Source: Aerococcus urinaehominis
Lineage (GTDB): Bacteria; Bacillota; Bacilli; Lactobacillales; Aerococcaceae
Reading direction: 5' to 3'
NCBI RefSeq assembly: GCF_001543245.1
Contig: NZ_CP014163.1
Span: forward strand, 1,718,387-1,782,386
DNA length: 64,000 nucleotides
The position numbers were made by a program, and so were the translations under genes. Below the pieces are notes generated by a model that had not been told where the DNA came from, did not search any database, and saw only the letters and a program-made list of their open reading frames with translations. Each line of letters starts with the position of its first letter. The stretch's first letter is position 1. Positions 18,670 through 28,585 of the stretch are shown here, piece after piece.

Positions 18670-21621
18670 ATGAAAAAACGCCTTTTAGCTTCTACTTCGG
18701 CTGCGATTTTATTAGCCTTTATGACTAATCAAGTCCAAGCGGCTGAGCCCGTAACTGACGCGACCAAGGACCAGACGACTGATCAAGGGGCCGCCCCAAC
18801 TAATGATTTAGTGACGGAAACTGAGCCAGTTAATGAAACAGCAAATGACCAAGTGGCTCTAGCTAGCCAGGCCCATCAAGACTTGGGCAAGATTCCGATG
18901 CGAATCCAAAAGGGTAACCGCTACGAGGCCCAAGCGGAGGTTACTAATGCCAGTGACCAAGACGCCCAGATCACTTTTGGGGTTGGCCATGCTGGTAATC
19001 CTAACCATTTAATCTGGCAGGTAGAGGCCCAAGTGCCCGCCAGGACTAGTCAGGTCGTGACTGGCGTTGGTGTGCCTAATGATTCTTCTAATGACACCCA
19101 TCTTTTCTTATTTAACCAGTCTAATCAGGACTTGAAGATTAATCCAGCCACTGGCTTAATTGCTGAGAAACCTTACACAGCGGAAGAAATCGCGGCCAAG
19201 GAAGCGGCCTTGTATGCCCAGCTACCAAAGCCGAGCCAGGACCTACGAGTCTTACCTTATATCCAGTCACCAACGGCCAACAGCGTGGTCCTCAACTGGA
19301 TTTCTGAATTTGACCAACCTGGCCAGGTTGACCTGTATTTAGGTCAAGACCTAGTGGCTTCCCAAACTTCCAGCGTACAATACTTGGACCTGGCGGAATA
19401 TACGCCTAAGGAAATTGAAGAAACTATTTCTTTCAAGCCAGGTAATGGCAAGACTTTGACCTTACCACAAGGTTCTTGGTTAAATTCCAATTCAAATTAT
19501 AAAAATACCGTTAACTTCACAGGTCTAAAGGCCGATACCCAGTATAGCTACCAGGTAACTGTGGGTGATACGGTATACCGCAACCACTTTAAGACCTTCC
19601 CAACCAGTGAAGACTGGAGCCACCTGCGCTTGATTGCTTTTTCGGATACTGAAACCGAGCCTAAAGGTGCCCTAGAAAACCGGGAATGGGAACTTCATAC
19701 TGTGACGCCTTATGTGGCAGGGTCAGAAGAGCGACCAGGTGAAGGCTCAGCCTACCACCAAAAATTTGGTAATCAAAACCGTAATGGTGGTTTCCTCGTG
19801 CGTTATCCACTATCTCAACAAACGGCCCTAAATGAAAACCTGAAACATATTGAAGCGGCTAGCCCGGATGCCCTATTAATTGCTGGTGACCTGACCCAGG
19901 GTGCCGGCTATCAGCCTGCCTGGGATGAGTTCTTCCGTCATTTTGCGGGTGAATTTACCGACATTGCTTCAGGCACACCGATTCTACCTGCCTTGGGTAA
20001 CTGGGAGACCTATGCAGCTATCAATGGTGGTTACGGTACACCAGACGATCCAACGCCAGCGGTTATTTCCCGTAACAAGTACCATGACTATTTCACAACG
20101 CCGGGAGACATAAACAATCCCCAATACAAGGATTCTTACTACCGGACAGACATTGGTCCCGTGACCATTTTAACCCTAGATTCAACTAAGGGAATTCCTG
20201 ACGAAAAAGTCGGTGCCTACACCACTGGCAAAAGCTATAGTGGTGACGACAAAATCTTACAGCCAGACACTTGGGTGGCTGGTCAAGATCCTTATATGAC
20301 AACTGATACCCAGGGGAGCTTTACTCTAGCCGACTACAACAAGGGTTACCAGTCTTTATATCCTAACAGTCCTGCTGGAGAAACGGATATGCCGACCTTT
20401 AACCCAGGTACAGCCCAGTGGAACTGGGTAGTGGACCAATTAAATGATGCCCGCAGTAAGGGTCAGATTATCCTGGTTAAATTCCACCATGCCCCATATT
20501 CTTCTGGTGTTCATGGGACGCCGCCAAACCATACCCATCCGGACAACCAGTCTGGTGTGGCGATGCGGGTATTCTCACCCCTGTTTGAAGCTTACGGGGT
20601 TGCGGCTGTAATTGCCGGTCATGATGAAATGTTTGAACGCAGCTGGATTGATAGCGACCAAAACGGCCTTGGCTTCCAAGTCTTTGACGTGGGTGTCGCA
20701 GCGGACGGCCTGCGGGGTGAAAAGATGGTTAAGGATGAAAATGGCAACTATGTGCCCCTCAAATACAACAGCCATACCGCTTGGTCAGCCACTGCTAATG
20801 AGCCTGAATTATGGCAGACTAATGAAAATGGTGTGAAACATTTGATTGACGGTGGTCTCCACTATGGTCATTTGCAGATGGATTTAGTCAAGACGGATTA
20901 CGGTTCTAAATTGATTTTCCAACCAGTCTATATCTTCCCAGTTCTAGATGATAATTACGACTTGGTTAGGACCGAACGCCGGGTCTACAATGATGTCACC
21001 GTCATGCATTTTGACCATGAAGGCCGGCAAATTTTAGCAGAATCCTTGCCGCAACCAGGCGGTCAAGATCCGCAAGCCGGTCAAAATCAGTCGCATACAC
21101 CGGGTCAAAGCGATCAACTAGTCGGTAGTCAAGAAGATACTACAAAACCGACAGTTGACCAATCAACTCCTAGTGGGTCTGAATCAACACCAAGCGATAA
21201 GACCGATAAGGATCAAAATAATCCCCAGCAACCAGGTTCTGATCAAATTGCTGGCGATTCAGCCCAGGCTGACCAAACCGGTCAACTAGCAGATCCTGTA
21301 CTTAGTCAACCTGGTCAAGAGCAAGCTGTTAACCCAGGCCAAGTTGCCGATCAGCAACCAGTAGCTGACCAAGCTAACGGTCAGACCCAAGACCCAGCGT
21401 CAGCTGGTGGCAGGACGGCTAGCCAACAAGCGACCAAGCCTGCAGTGACATCGAGCCAGGCTAAAGCTAGCCAAGCAGCGAGCACAGCCAAGCAAGTCGC
21501 TGCCAGTGGTCAAGCGGCCTTACCAGTAACTGGTTCAGTTGCTGGCCTAGGGGCAACCAGCCTCAGCCTCGTGCTTCTAGCAGCCGGTTCTTGCCTAGTA
21601 ATGAGAAAAAAACAAGATTAA
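18670..21621 (+). CDS. LPXTG-anchored metallophosphoesterase (purple acid phosphatase-like)
   Basis: Surface phosphatase of 983 residues. The signal peptide MKKRLLASTSAAILLAFMTN ends near VQAA. A purple-acid-phosphatase-like N-terminal beta domain (PYIQSPTANSVVLNWIS) is near residue 195. The calcineurin-like domain shows LLIAGDLTQG, LGNWE, KFHHAPYSSGVHG and IAGHDEMFERS as metal-binding motifs. A Pro/Gln/Ser-rich wall-spanning tail precedes the sorting signal LPVTGS, a hydrophobic helix and RKKQD. The start at 18670 is 5 bases after GGAGG; the in-frame ATG at 18658 overlaps that site. Its role is probably phosphate scavenging from organic phosphates at the cell wall, supported by the PhoP-like promoter. 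The exact substrate is unknown. Confidence 0.88.
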   Translation: MKKRLLASTSAAILLAFMTNQVQAAEPVTDATKDQTTDQGAAPTNDLVTETEPVNETANDQVALASQAHQDLGKIPMRIQKGNRYEAQAEVTNASDQDAQITFGVGHAGNPNHLIWQVEAQVPARTSQVVTGVGVPNDSSNDTHLFLFNQSNQDLKINPATGLIAEKPYTAEEIAAKEAALYAQLPKPSQDLRVLPYIQSPTANSVVLNWISEFDQPGQVDLYLGQDLVASQTSSVQYLDLAEYTPKEIEETISFKPGNGKTLTLPQGSWLNSNSNYKNTVNFTGLKADTQYSYQVTVGDTVYRNHFKTFPTSEDWSHLRLIAFSDTETEPKGALENREWELHTVTPYVAGSEERPGEGSAYHQKFGNQNRNGGFLVRYPLSQQTALNENLKHIEAASPDALLIAGDLTQGAGYQPAWDEFFRHFAGEFTDIASGTPILPALGNWETYAAINGGYGTPDDPTPAVISRNKYHDYFTTPGDINNPQYKDSYYRTDIGPVTILTLDSTKGIPDEKVGAYTTGKSYSGDDKILQPDTWVAGQDPYMTTDTQGSFTLADYNKGYQSLYPNSPAGETDMPTFNPGTAQWNWVVDQLNDARSKGQIILVKFHHAPYSSGVHGTPPNHTHPDNQSGVAMRVFSPLFEAYGVAAVIAGHDEMFERSWIDSDQNGLGFQVFDVGVAADGLRGEKMVKDENGNYVPLKYNSHTAWSATANEPELWQTNENGVKHLIDGGLHYGHLQMDLVKTDYGSKLIFQPVYIFPVLDDNYDLVRTERRVYNDVTVMHFDHEGRQILAESLPQPGGQDPQAGQNQSHTPGQSDQLVGSQEDTTKPTVDQSTPSGSESTPSDKTDKDQNNPQQPGSDQIAGDSAQADQTGQLADPVLSQPGQEQAVNPGQVADQQPVADQANGQTQDPASAGGRTASQQATKPAVTSSQAKASQAASTAKQVAASGQAALPVTGSVAGLGATSLSLVLLAAGSCLVMRKKQD

Positions 21622-21641
21622 GGTCAGTTTAATAATTTGTT

Positions 21642-21669
21642 AGCGCCCAGCGTTGACTGGGCGCTTTTT
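21642..21669 (+). terminator. Terminator after the phosphatase gene
   Basis: AGCGCCCAG/CTGGGCGCT stem, 6-nt loop, TTTTT. Confidence 0.92.
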
Positions 21670-21772
21670 GGTGTCGCTGATTAAATGGTCATGTTAAGAC
21701 TTTCGTGATTGCACCCAATCTTGGTATAATTAAGTGGGAATTTAGCCAATTTATCAGCCGAGGAAGGTGGGT

Positions 21773-22708
21773 ATGATGAAAAAACTTTTAAGGGGTCTAG
21801 GGATTTTCCTGGTGGCCTTTATCCTAGTCGGGGCGCTAGGTTTGACCCTCTATGTGGGTAACCAGGTTTTTCAGGGCGCGACTAAGCTAGTTGACCGCCA
21901 GGAGACTTTGGCTAATGAAAAGCGCTATGACCAGGCCTACAATAATATCCTGGTGCCCTTGGGGGTGGAGGAAATCACCATTCCTGGTGGCCAACATGAC
22001 CAGGACATTCCGGCCATTTATATTGCCAACAATCAAGCCACGGGCGTGGTGGTCCTCTTGCATGGGCTCGGGGGGACCAAAAAGACTCTGGTCCAGCAGA
22101 TGAAGACCTTTTACGACTTGGGCTATAGTGTCTTGGCTTATGACCAAGCCAACTCTGGTGGCAACCAGGCGCCCTATAATACCTATGGGGTTTTAGAGAG
22201 TCAGGACTGCTTGGCGGTTTTAGATTACGTCCATAGCCAATACGCACCGGCCCAAACCATCCTCTGGGGGGAATCCTTTGGTGGGGCCACGGCCACCATG
22301 GCGGCTGGTCAAGCCGGCGACCAGCTTGATTACCTGATTTTGGATTGCCCCATGTCGGATGGTTTCCAAATGATTGAAAAAGTTTTCCAGCAAATTGAGG
22401 ACCAGACTGGCCTGCCTACTGCCTTTTTAACCTTTGCCGGTAATATCATGATGCGGGCCAAGTTGGGCACCAGTTTTGCAGAGTTAGCTAGCCAGCCTTA
22501 TGCGGCAAAAATCCAGGTCCCGGTATTAATTACGGTAGGGGCCGATGATGAAGTCTTGCGGCCAACCATGAGCCAGGACATTTACGATAGCATCAGCCAC
22601 GACAAAAAGGAACTGGTCAAATTGCCAGGCTACGGCCACTGCGAATTTCCCATCCGCCAACCTGACCAGTACCAGGATCTCATTGCCACATTTTTGAATG
22701 ACTATTAA
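21773..22708 (+). CDS. Membrane-anchored alpha/beta hydrolase
   Basis: Serine hydrolase of the alpha/beta fold tethered by an N-terminal hydrophobic helix (LLRGLGIFLVAFILVGALGL). The nucleophile elbow GESFGG holds the catalytic serine, the oxyanion segment is VVLLHGLGG, the acid is in VGADDEVL and the histidine in GYGHCEFP. About 311 residues. The family contains esterases and peptidases related to BAAT or YqkD-like proteins; the substrate is unknown. AGGAAGG is 5 bases before the chosen ATG, and a TATAAT lies at 21725-21730. It is monocistronic with its own terminator. Confidence 0.83.
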   Translation: MMKKLLRGLGIFLVAFILVGALGLTLYVGNQVFQGATKLVDRQETLANEKRYDQAYNNILVPLGVEEITIPGGQHDQDIPAIYIANNQATGVVVLLHGLGGTKKTLVQQMKTFYDLGYSVLAYDQANSGGNQAPYNTYGVLESQDCLAVLDYVHSQYAPAQTILWGESFGGATATMAAGQAGDQLDYLILDCPMSDGFQMIEKVFQQIEDQTGLPTAFLTFAGNIMMRAKLGTSFAELASQPYAAKIQVPVLITVGADDEVLRPTMSQDIYDSISHDKKELVKLPGYGHCEFPIRQPDQYQDLIATFLNDY

Positions 22709-22739
22709 GGCCGTGTGAACTTTTCAGATATGATTGCCA

Positions 22740-22773
22740 AGCGACCAGACGCAAGATGACCTGGTCGCTTTTT
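22740..22773 (+). terminator. Terminator after the hydrolase gene
   Basis: AGCGACCAG/CTGGTCGCT stem around a 12-nt loop, followed by TTTTTG. Confidence 0.9.
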
Positions 22774-22926
22774 GTTTGGCTAAATTATCTGGTGGGCTTA
22801 GGCCTTTGAATCAGCTTTGCTAGTATAGCCAGTGAAAAAGCCAGGCAGGTCTGTGCTATAATGAAAGCAATTACAAGCGACCTGGCTAGCTCAGGTCGGC
22901 TTAATCTAGACTGTGGGGGAATTTAT

Positions 22927-24753
22927 ATGCAAGAACCAATAACCAGCTTTAGTGATTACGTCCAGCTCAACCGCCAGGCCAAACTGGCCTACCTGGAGGA
23001 CCTGGGTCTAACCAAGAACAAGGATTTTATTTACCTGGCCCACTTTGGCGACACTAATCATTTTAAACTGCTTGCGACGGATATGTTCGATTTAAGGGAC
23101 TTAAGCAAAAAGGACTTCTCAAATGTGGTTGAGGCTGACCAATTGACCATTTTTGTCAGCCAGGATGACCAGGCGAAAATTCGCCAGCAGCCGGAGGCCT
23201 ACTTTATCGTGGTGGGTAGCTTCCGTACCAGTCAAGTTAGTAAAGGCCAGGCCCTTTTGCAGATTGACCAGGTTAGCCAGCCCATTTCCCAGGCTTTCGC
23301 TGACCGCCTTTTAGCCTATGACCAAGCTGATATCAACCATGTCTACCAGTCCTTGTCAGATAAGGGTGTCCTGGCCCAAGCTAGCCTGGCCGACCAAGGG
23401 CAAGTCGCGGCCCTCTTGGTTGATATTTTAGATGACTACCGCCACTTTATGGACCAGGTCCAAACTGAGGCTGACCAATTACAGGCCCAGATGACTGTGC
23501 TAGGCCGGGAGATGCAAACTTTGGCCCAGGAAGAGGCCAAGCTCCAGGACCTAGTCCAAGACTATACCCAGAGTAACTGGTACCTGCCCCAACAAATGTC
23601 TAGCCAGCTGGCTAGTAAATTCGCTACGGCTAACCAAGAACGGTTGGCAGTTGATGGCGATTTGATTGCTAAGTTGCAGGGCCAGTTATACGCCCAAGCT
23701 GGCTTGCTTTTTACTGAAGACAAGCTGGCCCAGGTGGTGACCAGCCTGCTAGCCAATGAACTGACTATTCTGGTGGGGCCGTCCGGGACGGGAAAAAGTG
23801 CCTTGGTTAAGGGGCTGGCCCAGGTCATGGGCGAGGCTTACTTAAATGTGCCAGTCCAGACCACTTGGGTTGACCGCCAAGACCTGTTAGGTTTTTATAA
23901 TCCCATTACCAATAACTATCAAAACTCAGCCCTGGTCGATTTTATTCTGGAGGCCGCCCAGCCGAAAAACAGTCATAAGTTTTACTTTGTCAATTTGGAT
24001 GAATTGAACTTATCACAGATAGAAAATTATTTTGCGGACTTCCTAAGTATCTGCGACCAGGACCAACCCACTATTTCCCTATATTCTAGGCAGGTCCAGC
24101 AGGGGCGCTTGACTTGGTTGGCCAATTTACTGGACCAGCTTGATCAAGCTAATTCAAGTCACCTATCCTTTAGTGACCAGGTCAGCCGCCAGCAACTGAT
24201 TGACCAGGTCCACAATCTGAAAACCTATAGTGCCGACTTAAAACTACCTAAAAATCTGCGTTTTTTCGGGACTATGAACACCGAGGGATATGTCCAGCCC
24301 CTGAGCCCCAAGGTGATTGACCGGGCCTATTTGATTAGTTTGGACCAGGTAGATTTCAGCCTGGCTGACCACTTAAGCCAGGTTCAGCCGGTAAACCTAG
24401 TCAGTCATGCCTTGATTGACTACCAGCCAGACGGGGGTGAAGGTGAGAGCCAGGATTATTTGCAGGCGGTAGCAGACTACTTTGAACAAAACCTCCAGTT
24501 GTCAATCAGCGCCCGTTTGGCCAAACACCGCGACAAGTATTGGACCATTGGCAGTCAATTAGACCGGTCGGCCCAAGACCTGCGCTATGATTTGGTGAGC
24601 TTGAAATTCCTGCCTAAAATCCATTTACCGAGCCAGGATCACCCACGCGCTGGCCAAGATTTACAGTCCCTACTGGGGGAAAGCCGGCCTGAATTAACTA
24701 GTAAGATTGACCAGATGGCTGCTGGCAATGGCCTCTTTACCTATTGGAGCTGA
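22927..24753 (+). CDS. McrB-like AAA+ ATPase of a type IV restriction-like defence system
   Basis: A 608-residue motor subunit. An N-terminal domain of unknown type (residues 1-180) is followed by a coiled coil (about 190-235, rich in Gln, Glu, Leu) and an AAA_5/McrB-like ATPase domain: Walker A GPSGTGKSA near 283-291, Walker B segment FYFVNLDELNLSQIENYF near 352-370, and sensor segment FFGTMNTEGYVQPLSP near 445. In classical McrB the last motif is MNTxD and supports GTP use; here the Asp is missing, so ATP is more likely. The start at 22927 (MQEPITSF) has GGGGGA upstream; the earlier in-frame ATG at 22861 lacks a site. It lies 4 bases upstream of a nuclease gene, the McrBC arrangement. Confidence 0.8.
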   Translation: MQEPITSFSDYVQLNRQAKLAYLEDLGLTKNKDFIYLAHFGDTNHFKLLATDMFDLRDLSKKDFSNVVEADQLTIFVSQDDQAKIRQQPEAYFIVVGSFRTSQVSKGQALLQIDQVSQPISQAFADRLLAYDQADINHVYQSLSDKGVLAQASLADQGQVAALLVDILDDYRHFMDQVQTEADQLQAQMTVLGREMQTLAQEEAKLQDLVQDYTQSNWYLPQQMSSQLASKFATANQERLAVDGDLIAKLQGQLYAQAGLLFTEDKLAQVVTSLLANELTILVGPSGTGKSALVKGLAQVMGEAYLNVPVQTTWVDRQDLLGFYNPITNNYQNSALVDFILEAAQPKNSHKFYFVNLDELNLSQIENYFADFLSICDQDQPTISLYSRQVQQGRLTWLANLLDQLDQANSSHLSFSDQVSRQQLIDQVHNLKTYSADLKLPKNLRFFGTMNTEGYVQPLSPKVIDRAYLISLDQVDFSLADHLSQVQPVNLVSHALIDYQPDGGEGESQDYLQAVADYFEQNLQLSISARLAKHRDKYWTIGSQLDRSAQDLRYDLVSLKFLPKIHLPSQDHPRAGQDLQSLLGESRPELTSKIDQMAAGNGLFTYWS

Positions 24754-24757
24754 TGAT

Positions 24758-27700
24758 ATGCAAGTATGCCAGATACCCTTTAAATACCAGCAAATTAATG
24801 ATTACCTCCTGGACCGCTACCAAATCCAGGCCGACCAGGATGTCTACCAGTTTTTGGAATATAGCCAGTCTTACCTGGCCCTCAAGCTGGACCAGCCAGC
24901 TGACCGGGTTGAGGTTAGCGGCAACGGTGCCCCGCGCCAGCTGGTGATAGCTGGTCCAGATCCAGCTAGCCGGTTAGTGTGGCGGGAGGATTTGGCTGAC
25001 AAGTCCCTCCTGCATAATACGGTGGGGGAGAGTCTCATTCAGATTTACTACCAGGATGGTAGCCAAGACCAGTGTCAGGTCCGTCTTTTGGCCAAGTTAT
25101 TAGACCAGCACCGGGTGGACCGGATGGTGGCTGACCTCTATCAAATCCAGGAAAAGTTCTTTATTAAGGACTTTCTCAGCTACCAAACCAGCCACCGCTA
25201 CCAGTGGCAGCCGACGCCGGGCCAGTCAGGACTAGCGAGTTATAGTCAGGCGCTGGTGGACCGGTTAGCCGAGCTCATGGCTGATTTAAAAGTGCACGTT
25301 AACCGACTGGTAGCTGAGCCCTTTGTCACTATGCAACCAGTGATGCGGCTGACCAAGGACCAAGATTTGGGCAAGTTTGACCTCAAACGTGAGCTGACCC
25401 GCTACCTGCAACCAGGCCGGGCTGCCTATCCCAGCCGCCACTTTGAAAATAACCTGTCCAGCTATGAAAACCAGGTCATCAAGCAGTCACTACTTGATCT
25501 TTTAGCCTTTGTCGACCAGCGTCAGACCCAGGAGGAAGCCCGGGACCAGGCCAGTCATGACCAAGCCCAGGGTGACCTCAGCCAAGAATTGGCTGGCTTG
25601 GGTCTGGGTCAGGTGGACCAGCTGGCCAATCTAAGTATGGACCAATTGGCTGGCTTAGTAGCGGAAAAAATACAGGCTAATCAAGCAGCTGACCAGGCCC
25701 AGGTCGACCAAATCCGTCAGACTCTGGCTAGGGCAGGTGGCCATGCCAAGCAGTCCGGCCGGCCCTGCTGGATTTATTTTGAAACGCGCGGCGTCCAAGA
25801 CCCAGTGTCTCTACCAGGTCCCAGTATCAGCGCCTGGCAGCGAGGCTTATCGCAAACTATCCATTACACGCTTAATAACCCTGGTTCAGGCCTAGATCAA
25901 TCCAATAATTTGGCCCTTGAACAGTTAGCTTACAAGGATAGTGGCCGTGACCAGGCTTGGCTTCTCCACCAAAGGTCCAGCCTGTGGCAAAAAAATTGGC
26001 AGGGATCCGGCCCTCGATTCACGGTTTTTAAGCCGCAGCTAGGTGCCAGGACTAGAACTAATAAGCATAGCGATAGCATGTACGGCTATTATGGCCAGTT
26101 CAATTTTAAGCTAAGCGACCCGACCAGCCTAAACCTCTACTACCAGCTCTGCCGTTTTCTAAATGGCAATCAAGCACCGGTAAAAATTTTAATTCAGGTT
26201 GACTTGGATGCGCCAGATGGTAATTATCCCTTAAGCGACCTGGTGATGCGTGAACACAAGGGCTATATCAAGCATAACTTTAATATTATGGCCATCAGGA
26301 CCATCAAAATTGGTGACCAGTTATTAAATGCCAGCCTAAGTCGTGACCAGCACCAAGCCCTGGTAGCCGACCTGGCTTTTCAGGCCCAGGCTAGCCAAGA
26401 CGGTCAGCTTAGGGGCAAGAAACGTTTGGCCAAGCTCAGCCAAGATATCGACCGGGTCCAAGGTCAAACTAGGAGTCAGGCGGTCCTGGCCCAGATTGGC
26501 GAGCAATTACGGGCCTTAATCGATCAACCTTTCTTTGATCAGGTCAATTTGCTTGACCGTCTCCAAGTACATTTGACGCCGACTTTTTCTTCCCACCCCC
26601 ATTACCTCAAGCTCTACCAACTGGTCCAAGAAATTAACCAGGTTCTCAAGCTGGGAGAGACTCTAGTAATGGACCCGGTGACCGTTAATGCCAAGGAGTC
26701 GCCCGTCCTCTTTGAGCAATGGCTGTATTTTAGCCTGGTTGACCGGTTGATTGCGGGGGGCTGGCAACTTGATGCTGGTCATTGGCAGCAGGTCAAAGAC
26801 CAGCTGGCTAGGACCATTGACCAGGCTGGTCAGGTGGATGCCAGCCAGCAGGCCTTCTACTGCGACTTGAGCTTGGGTGATTACCAGGCCCGCCTCCATT
26901 ACCAGGCCAAGATTTATGGGGACAAGTATAATCTGGCCAAGGAACGCTTTTATCACTACCTGACGCCAGATATTGTCCTGGAAATTTATAATCAGTCTCT
27001 GGGAGTGCATAAACTGGCCATCACTGATGCCAAGTACCAGGATTTTGGTATTCAGGCGGGCCAGGCCCTTAACCAGACCTATTACCAGACTGTGACTGAT
27101 GTGGCCATGGATAAGTATAATGGCCTCACGCCGACTGACGCCCAGGCTGACTTTCTCGTAGACCATTGGCAAAATAATGATGTGGTGTCGTCAGCTATTA
27201 TGTATCCGGGCCAAGTTGACCAAATGACTAACTTTGGTTCCTATCCTTATTACGACCTCAATTTTGACCAGCAAATTAACTTAAGTATGGCGGCCAAGGA
27301 GAGGCGTTATGAGAAGTTGGGGCAAGCGACCTATTATGAGGGCCACCAGCACCCGCTCGCCTTTCAAGCTATCCCGGTTGATCCCTTGCAAACGGCCAGC
27401 CTGACCAATTACTTGCGCATGCTGATGGAATACCACTTGGCTATGTTTGACCGCTGTTGGTATTGCGGGGCGGCCAGCGACCAGGTCCATCGGAGAAAGC
27501 TAGCAACCAAGCGGGGCAACAAAAAATACTACTTTACCTGCCGGTCGTGCGGAGAGTTTTGGGTCAAATCCCATTGTGAAAATAGTATCTACCATAGTCT
27601 AATCAAACACTTTGATAACTATATCCCGGACCAAGATTACGATAAATGGTACCTTCACTGTCCTGATTGCCAGGTTCTCGCCTTGGGTCAAAGCTCGCCA

Positions 27701-27772
27701 GCTGAGTTGCCGACTGGCCGTAATCAAGACCAGCGCCAGGTTAATCCGCACTGGGTATATCCATTGGGTTAG
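24758..27772 (+). CDS. DUF2357/McrC-like PD-(D/E)XK nuclease with C-terminal zinc ribbons
   Basis: A 1004-residue partner of the McrB-like ATPase. The candidate nuclease core is Pro737-Asp738 (TPDIVLEIYN), Glu742, and Asp757-Ala-Lys759 (ITDAKYQDFG), matching PD-(D/E)xK. Before it lies a long DUF2357-like region. C-terminal Cys clusters CWYCG (near 899) and CRSCGEFW, and the last HCPDCQ (968-971), look like zinc ribbons. The start at 24758 follows GGAG in the tail of the ATPase gene. McrBC-like pairs cut invading DNA that carries modified bases; the specificity here cannot be read. The N-terminal zone is Gln- and Asp-rich. Confidence 0.75.
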   Translation: MQVCQIPFKYQQINDYLLDRYQIQADQDVYQFLEYSQSYLALKLDQPADRVEVSGNGAPRQLVIAGPDPASRLVWREDLADKSLLHNTVGESLIQIYYQDGSQDQCQVRLLAKLLDQHRVDRMVADLYQIQEKFFIKDFLSYQTSHRYQWQPTPGQSGLASYSQALVDRLAELMADLKVHVNRLVAEPFVTMQPVMRLTKDQDLGKFDLKRELTRYLQPGRAAYPSRHFENNLSSYENQVIKQSLLDLLAFVDQRQTQEEARDQASHDQAQGDLSQELAGLGLGQVDQLANLSMDQLAGLVAEKIQANQAADQAQVDQIRQTLARAGGHAKQSGRPCWIYFETRGVQDPVSLPGPSISAWQRGLSQTIHYTLNNPGSGLDQSNNLALEQLAYKDSGRDQAWLLHQRSSLWQKNWQGSGPRFTVFKPQLGARTRTNKHSDSMYGYYGQFNFKLSDPTSLNLYYQLCRFLNGNQAPVKILIQVDLDAPDGNYPLSDLVMREHKGYIKHNFNIMAIRTIKIGDQLLNASLSRDQHQALVADLAFQAQASQDGQLRGKKRLAKLSQDIDRVQGQTRSQAVLAQIGEQLRALIDQPFFDQVNLLDRLQVHLTPTFSSHPHYLKLYQLVQEINQVLKLGETLVMDPVTVNAKESPVLFEQWLYFSLVDRLIAGGWQLDAGHWQQVKDQLARTIDQAGQVDASQQAFYCDLSLGDYQARLHYQAKIYGDKYNLAKERFYHYLTPDIVLEIYNQSLGVHKLAITDAKYQDFGIQAGQALNQTYYQTVTDVAMDKYNGLTPTDAQADFLVDHWQNNDVVSSAIMYPGQVDQMTNFGSYPYYDLNFDQQINLSMAAKERRYEKLGQATYYEGHQHPLAFQAIPVDPLQTASLTNYLRMLMEYHLAMFDRCWYCGAASDQVHRRKLATKRGNKKYYFTCRSCGEFWVKSHCENSIYHSLIKHFDNYIPDQDYDKWYLHCPDCQVLALGQSSPAELPTGRNQDQRQVNPHWVYPLG

Positions 27773-27792
27773 CAGCAAATTTCTAGTATAAT
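27764..27792 (+). promoter_or_regulatory. Promoter of the 27818 membrane protein gene
   Basis: TTGGGT 27764-27769 and TATAAT 27787-27792 are 17 bp apart. It lies across the 3' end of the nuclease gene, so the membrane protein is probably expressed independently. Confidence 0.6.
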
Positions 27793-27817
27793 AGACCCAA
27801 AGAAAGGATGTGGGCTC

Positions 27818-28516
27818 ATGTTTAAACGCGCACGTGAAATCTTCCACCAACACTGGAAAATTATTTTAGGTTTAACCATATTATCTGGTATGTTTTCTGG
27901 TTCTGCCCAATTTGATAACCTTCAAGACCGGCCCGGCCTTATCATTAGCCTGACTCTGGGGGGCTGGGTGATTACCACCTTGATCAGCAATTATTTGACC
28001 CGCTATGTCATCGCTGCTGCCCAAGATCCTGAGGCCGACTTTAGCCGGGTGGTCCTCAACCACTTGTCCTGGCGGCAGGCTTGGCAGATTCTGTGGAAGT
28101 CTTCTGTAGCTTCGCTAATTGTTATTCTGCCTCTAACGATCTTAGTGCTTATCGGACTGGGTCTGACAATTCTGCTGGCTCTGAGCCTGGATAGTGGTAT
28201 CCTGTTCTGGCTTTTGGCCTTTATTCCTTTCCTGGTCTTGACTATTGGTTTGGTGCCTTTTGGCGGTAGTATTGATTACTTTATCGCTCAAGATGAAACC
28301 ATGCCTCTGGGTGATTTAATCAAGCGGGTTTGGCGGTTCACCACTAGATATTATTGGACCTTGCTGAAGGTCACCCTGATTGCCGGCCTGCAAATTTTGG
28401 TGGGCATCCTGCTCTTAGGGATTGGCCTCCTTTACTTTGCTCCGGTGGCCAATGTTTATACCACCATTAACTGGTTGGCTCTGGACCAGGCTGAACAAGC
28501 TTGGCAGACCCATTAG
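27818..28516 (+). CDS. Integral membrane protein of unknown function
   Basis: A 232-residue protein with about five to six hydrophobic segments (for example IIVILPLTILVLIGLGLTIL approximately mid-protein and a strong C-terminal helix). An N-terminal basic stretch FKRAREIFHQHWKIILG resembles the DUF975-type or glycerophosphodiester-like membrane proteins, but I cannot assign a family. GAAAGGA precedes the ATG. It has its own promoter and terminator, so a role in the McrBC-like system is not implied. Confidence 0.65.
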   Translation: MFKRAREIFHQHWKIILGLTILSGMFSGSAQFDNLQDRPGLIISLTLGGWVITTLISNYLTRYVIAAAQDPEADFSRVVLNHLSWRQAWQILWKSSVASLIVILPLTILVLIGLGLTILLALSLDSGILFWLLAFIPFLVLTIGLVPFGGSIDYFIAQDETMPLGDLIKRVWRFTTRYYWTLLKVTLIAGLQILVGILLLGIGLLYFAPVANVYTTINWLALDQAEQAWQTH

Positions 28517-28556
28517 CTGGCGGTTAAAGTTATAAATAAAAAGCTTTTGCGGTAGC

Positions 28557-28585
28557 AGGGTGTGGCCGAGGTCACACCCTTTTTT
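28557..28585 (+). terminator. Terminator after the membrane protein gene
   Basis: AGGGTGTG/CACACCCT stem, 8-nt loop, TTTTT. The arms are the same 8-mers that link family A repeat units. Confidence 0.88.
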
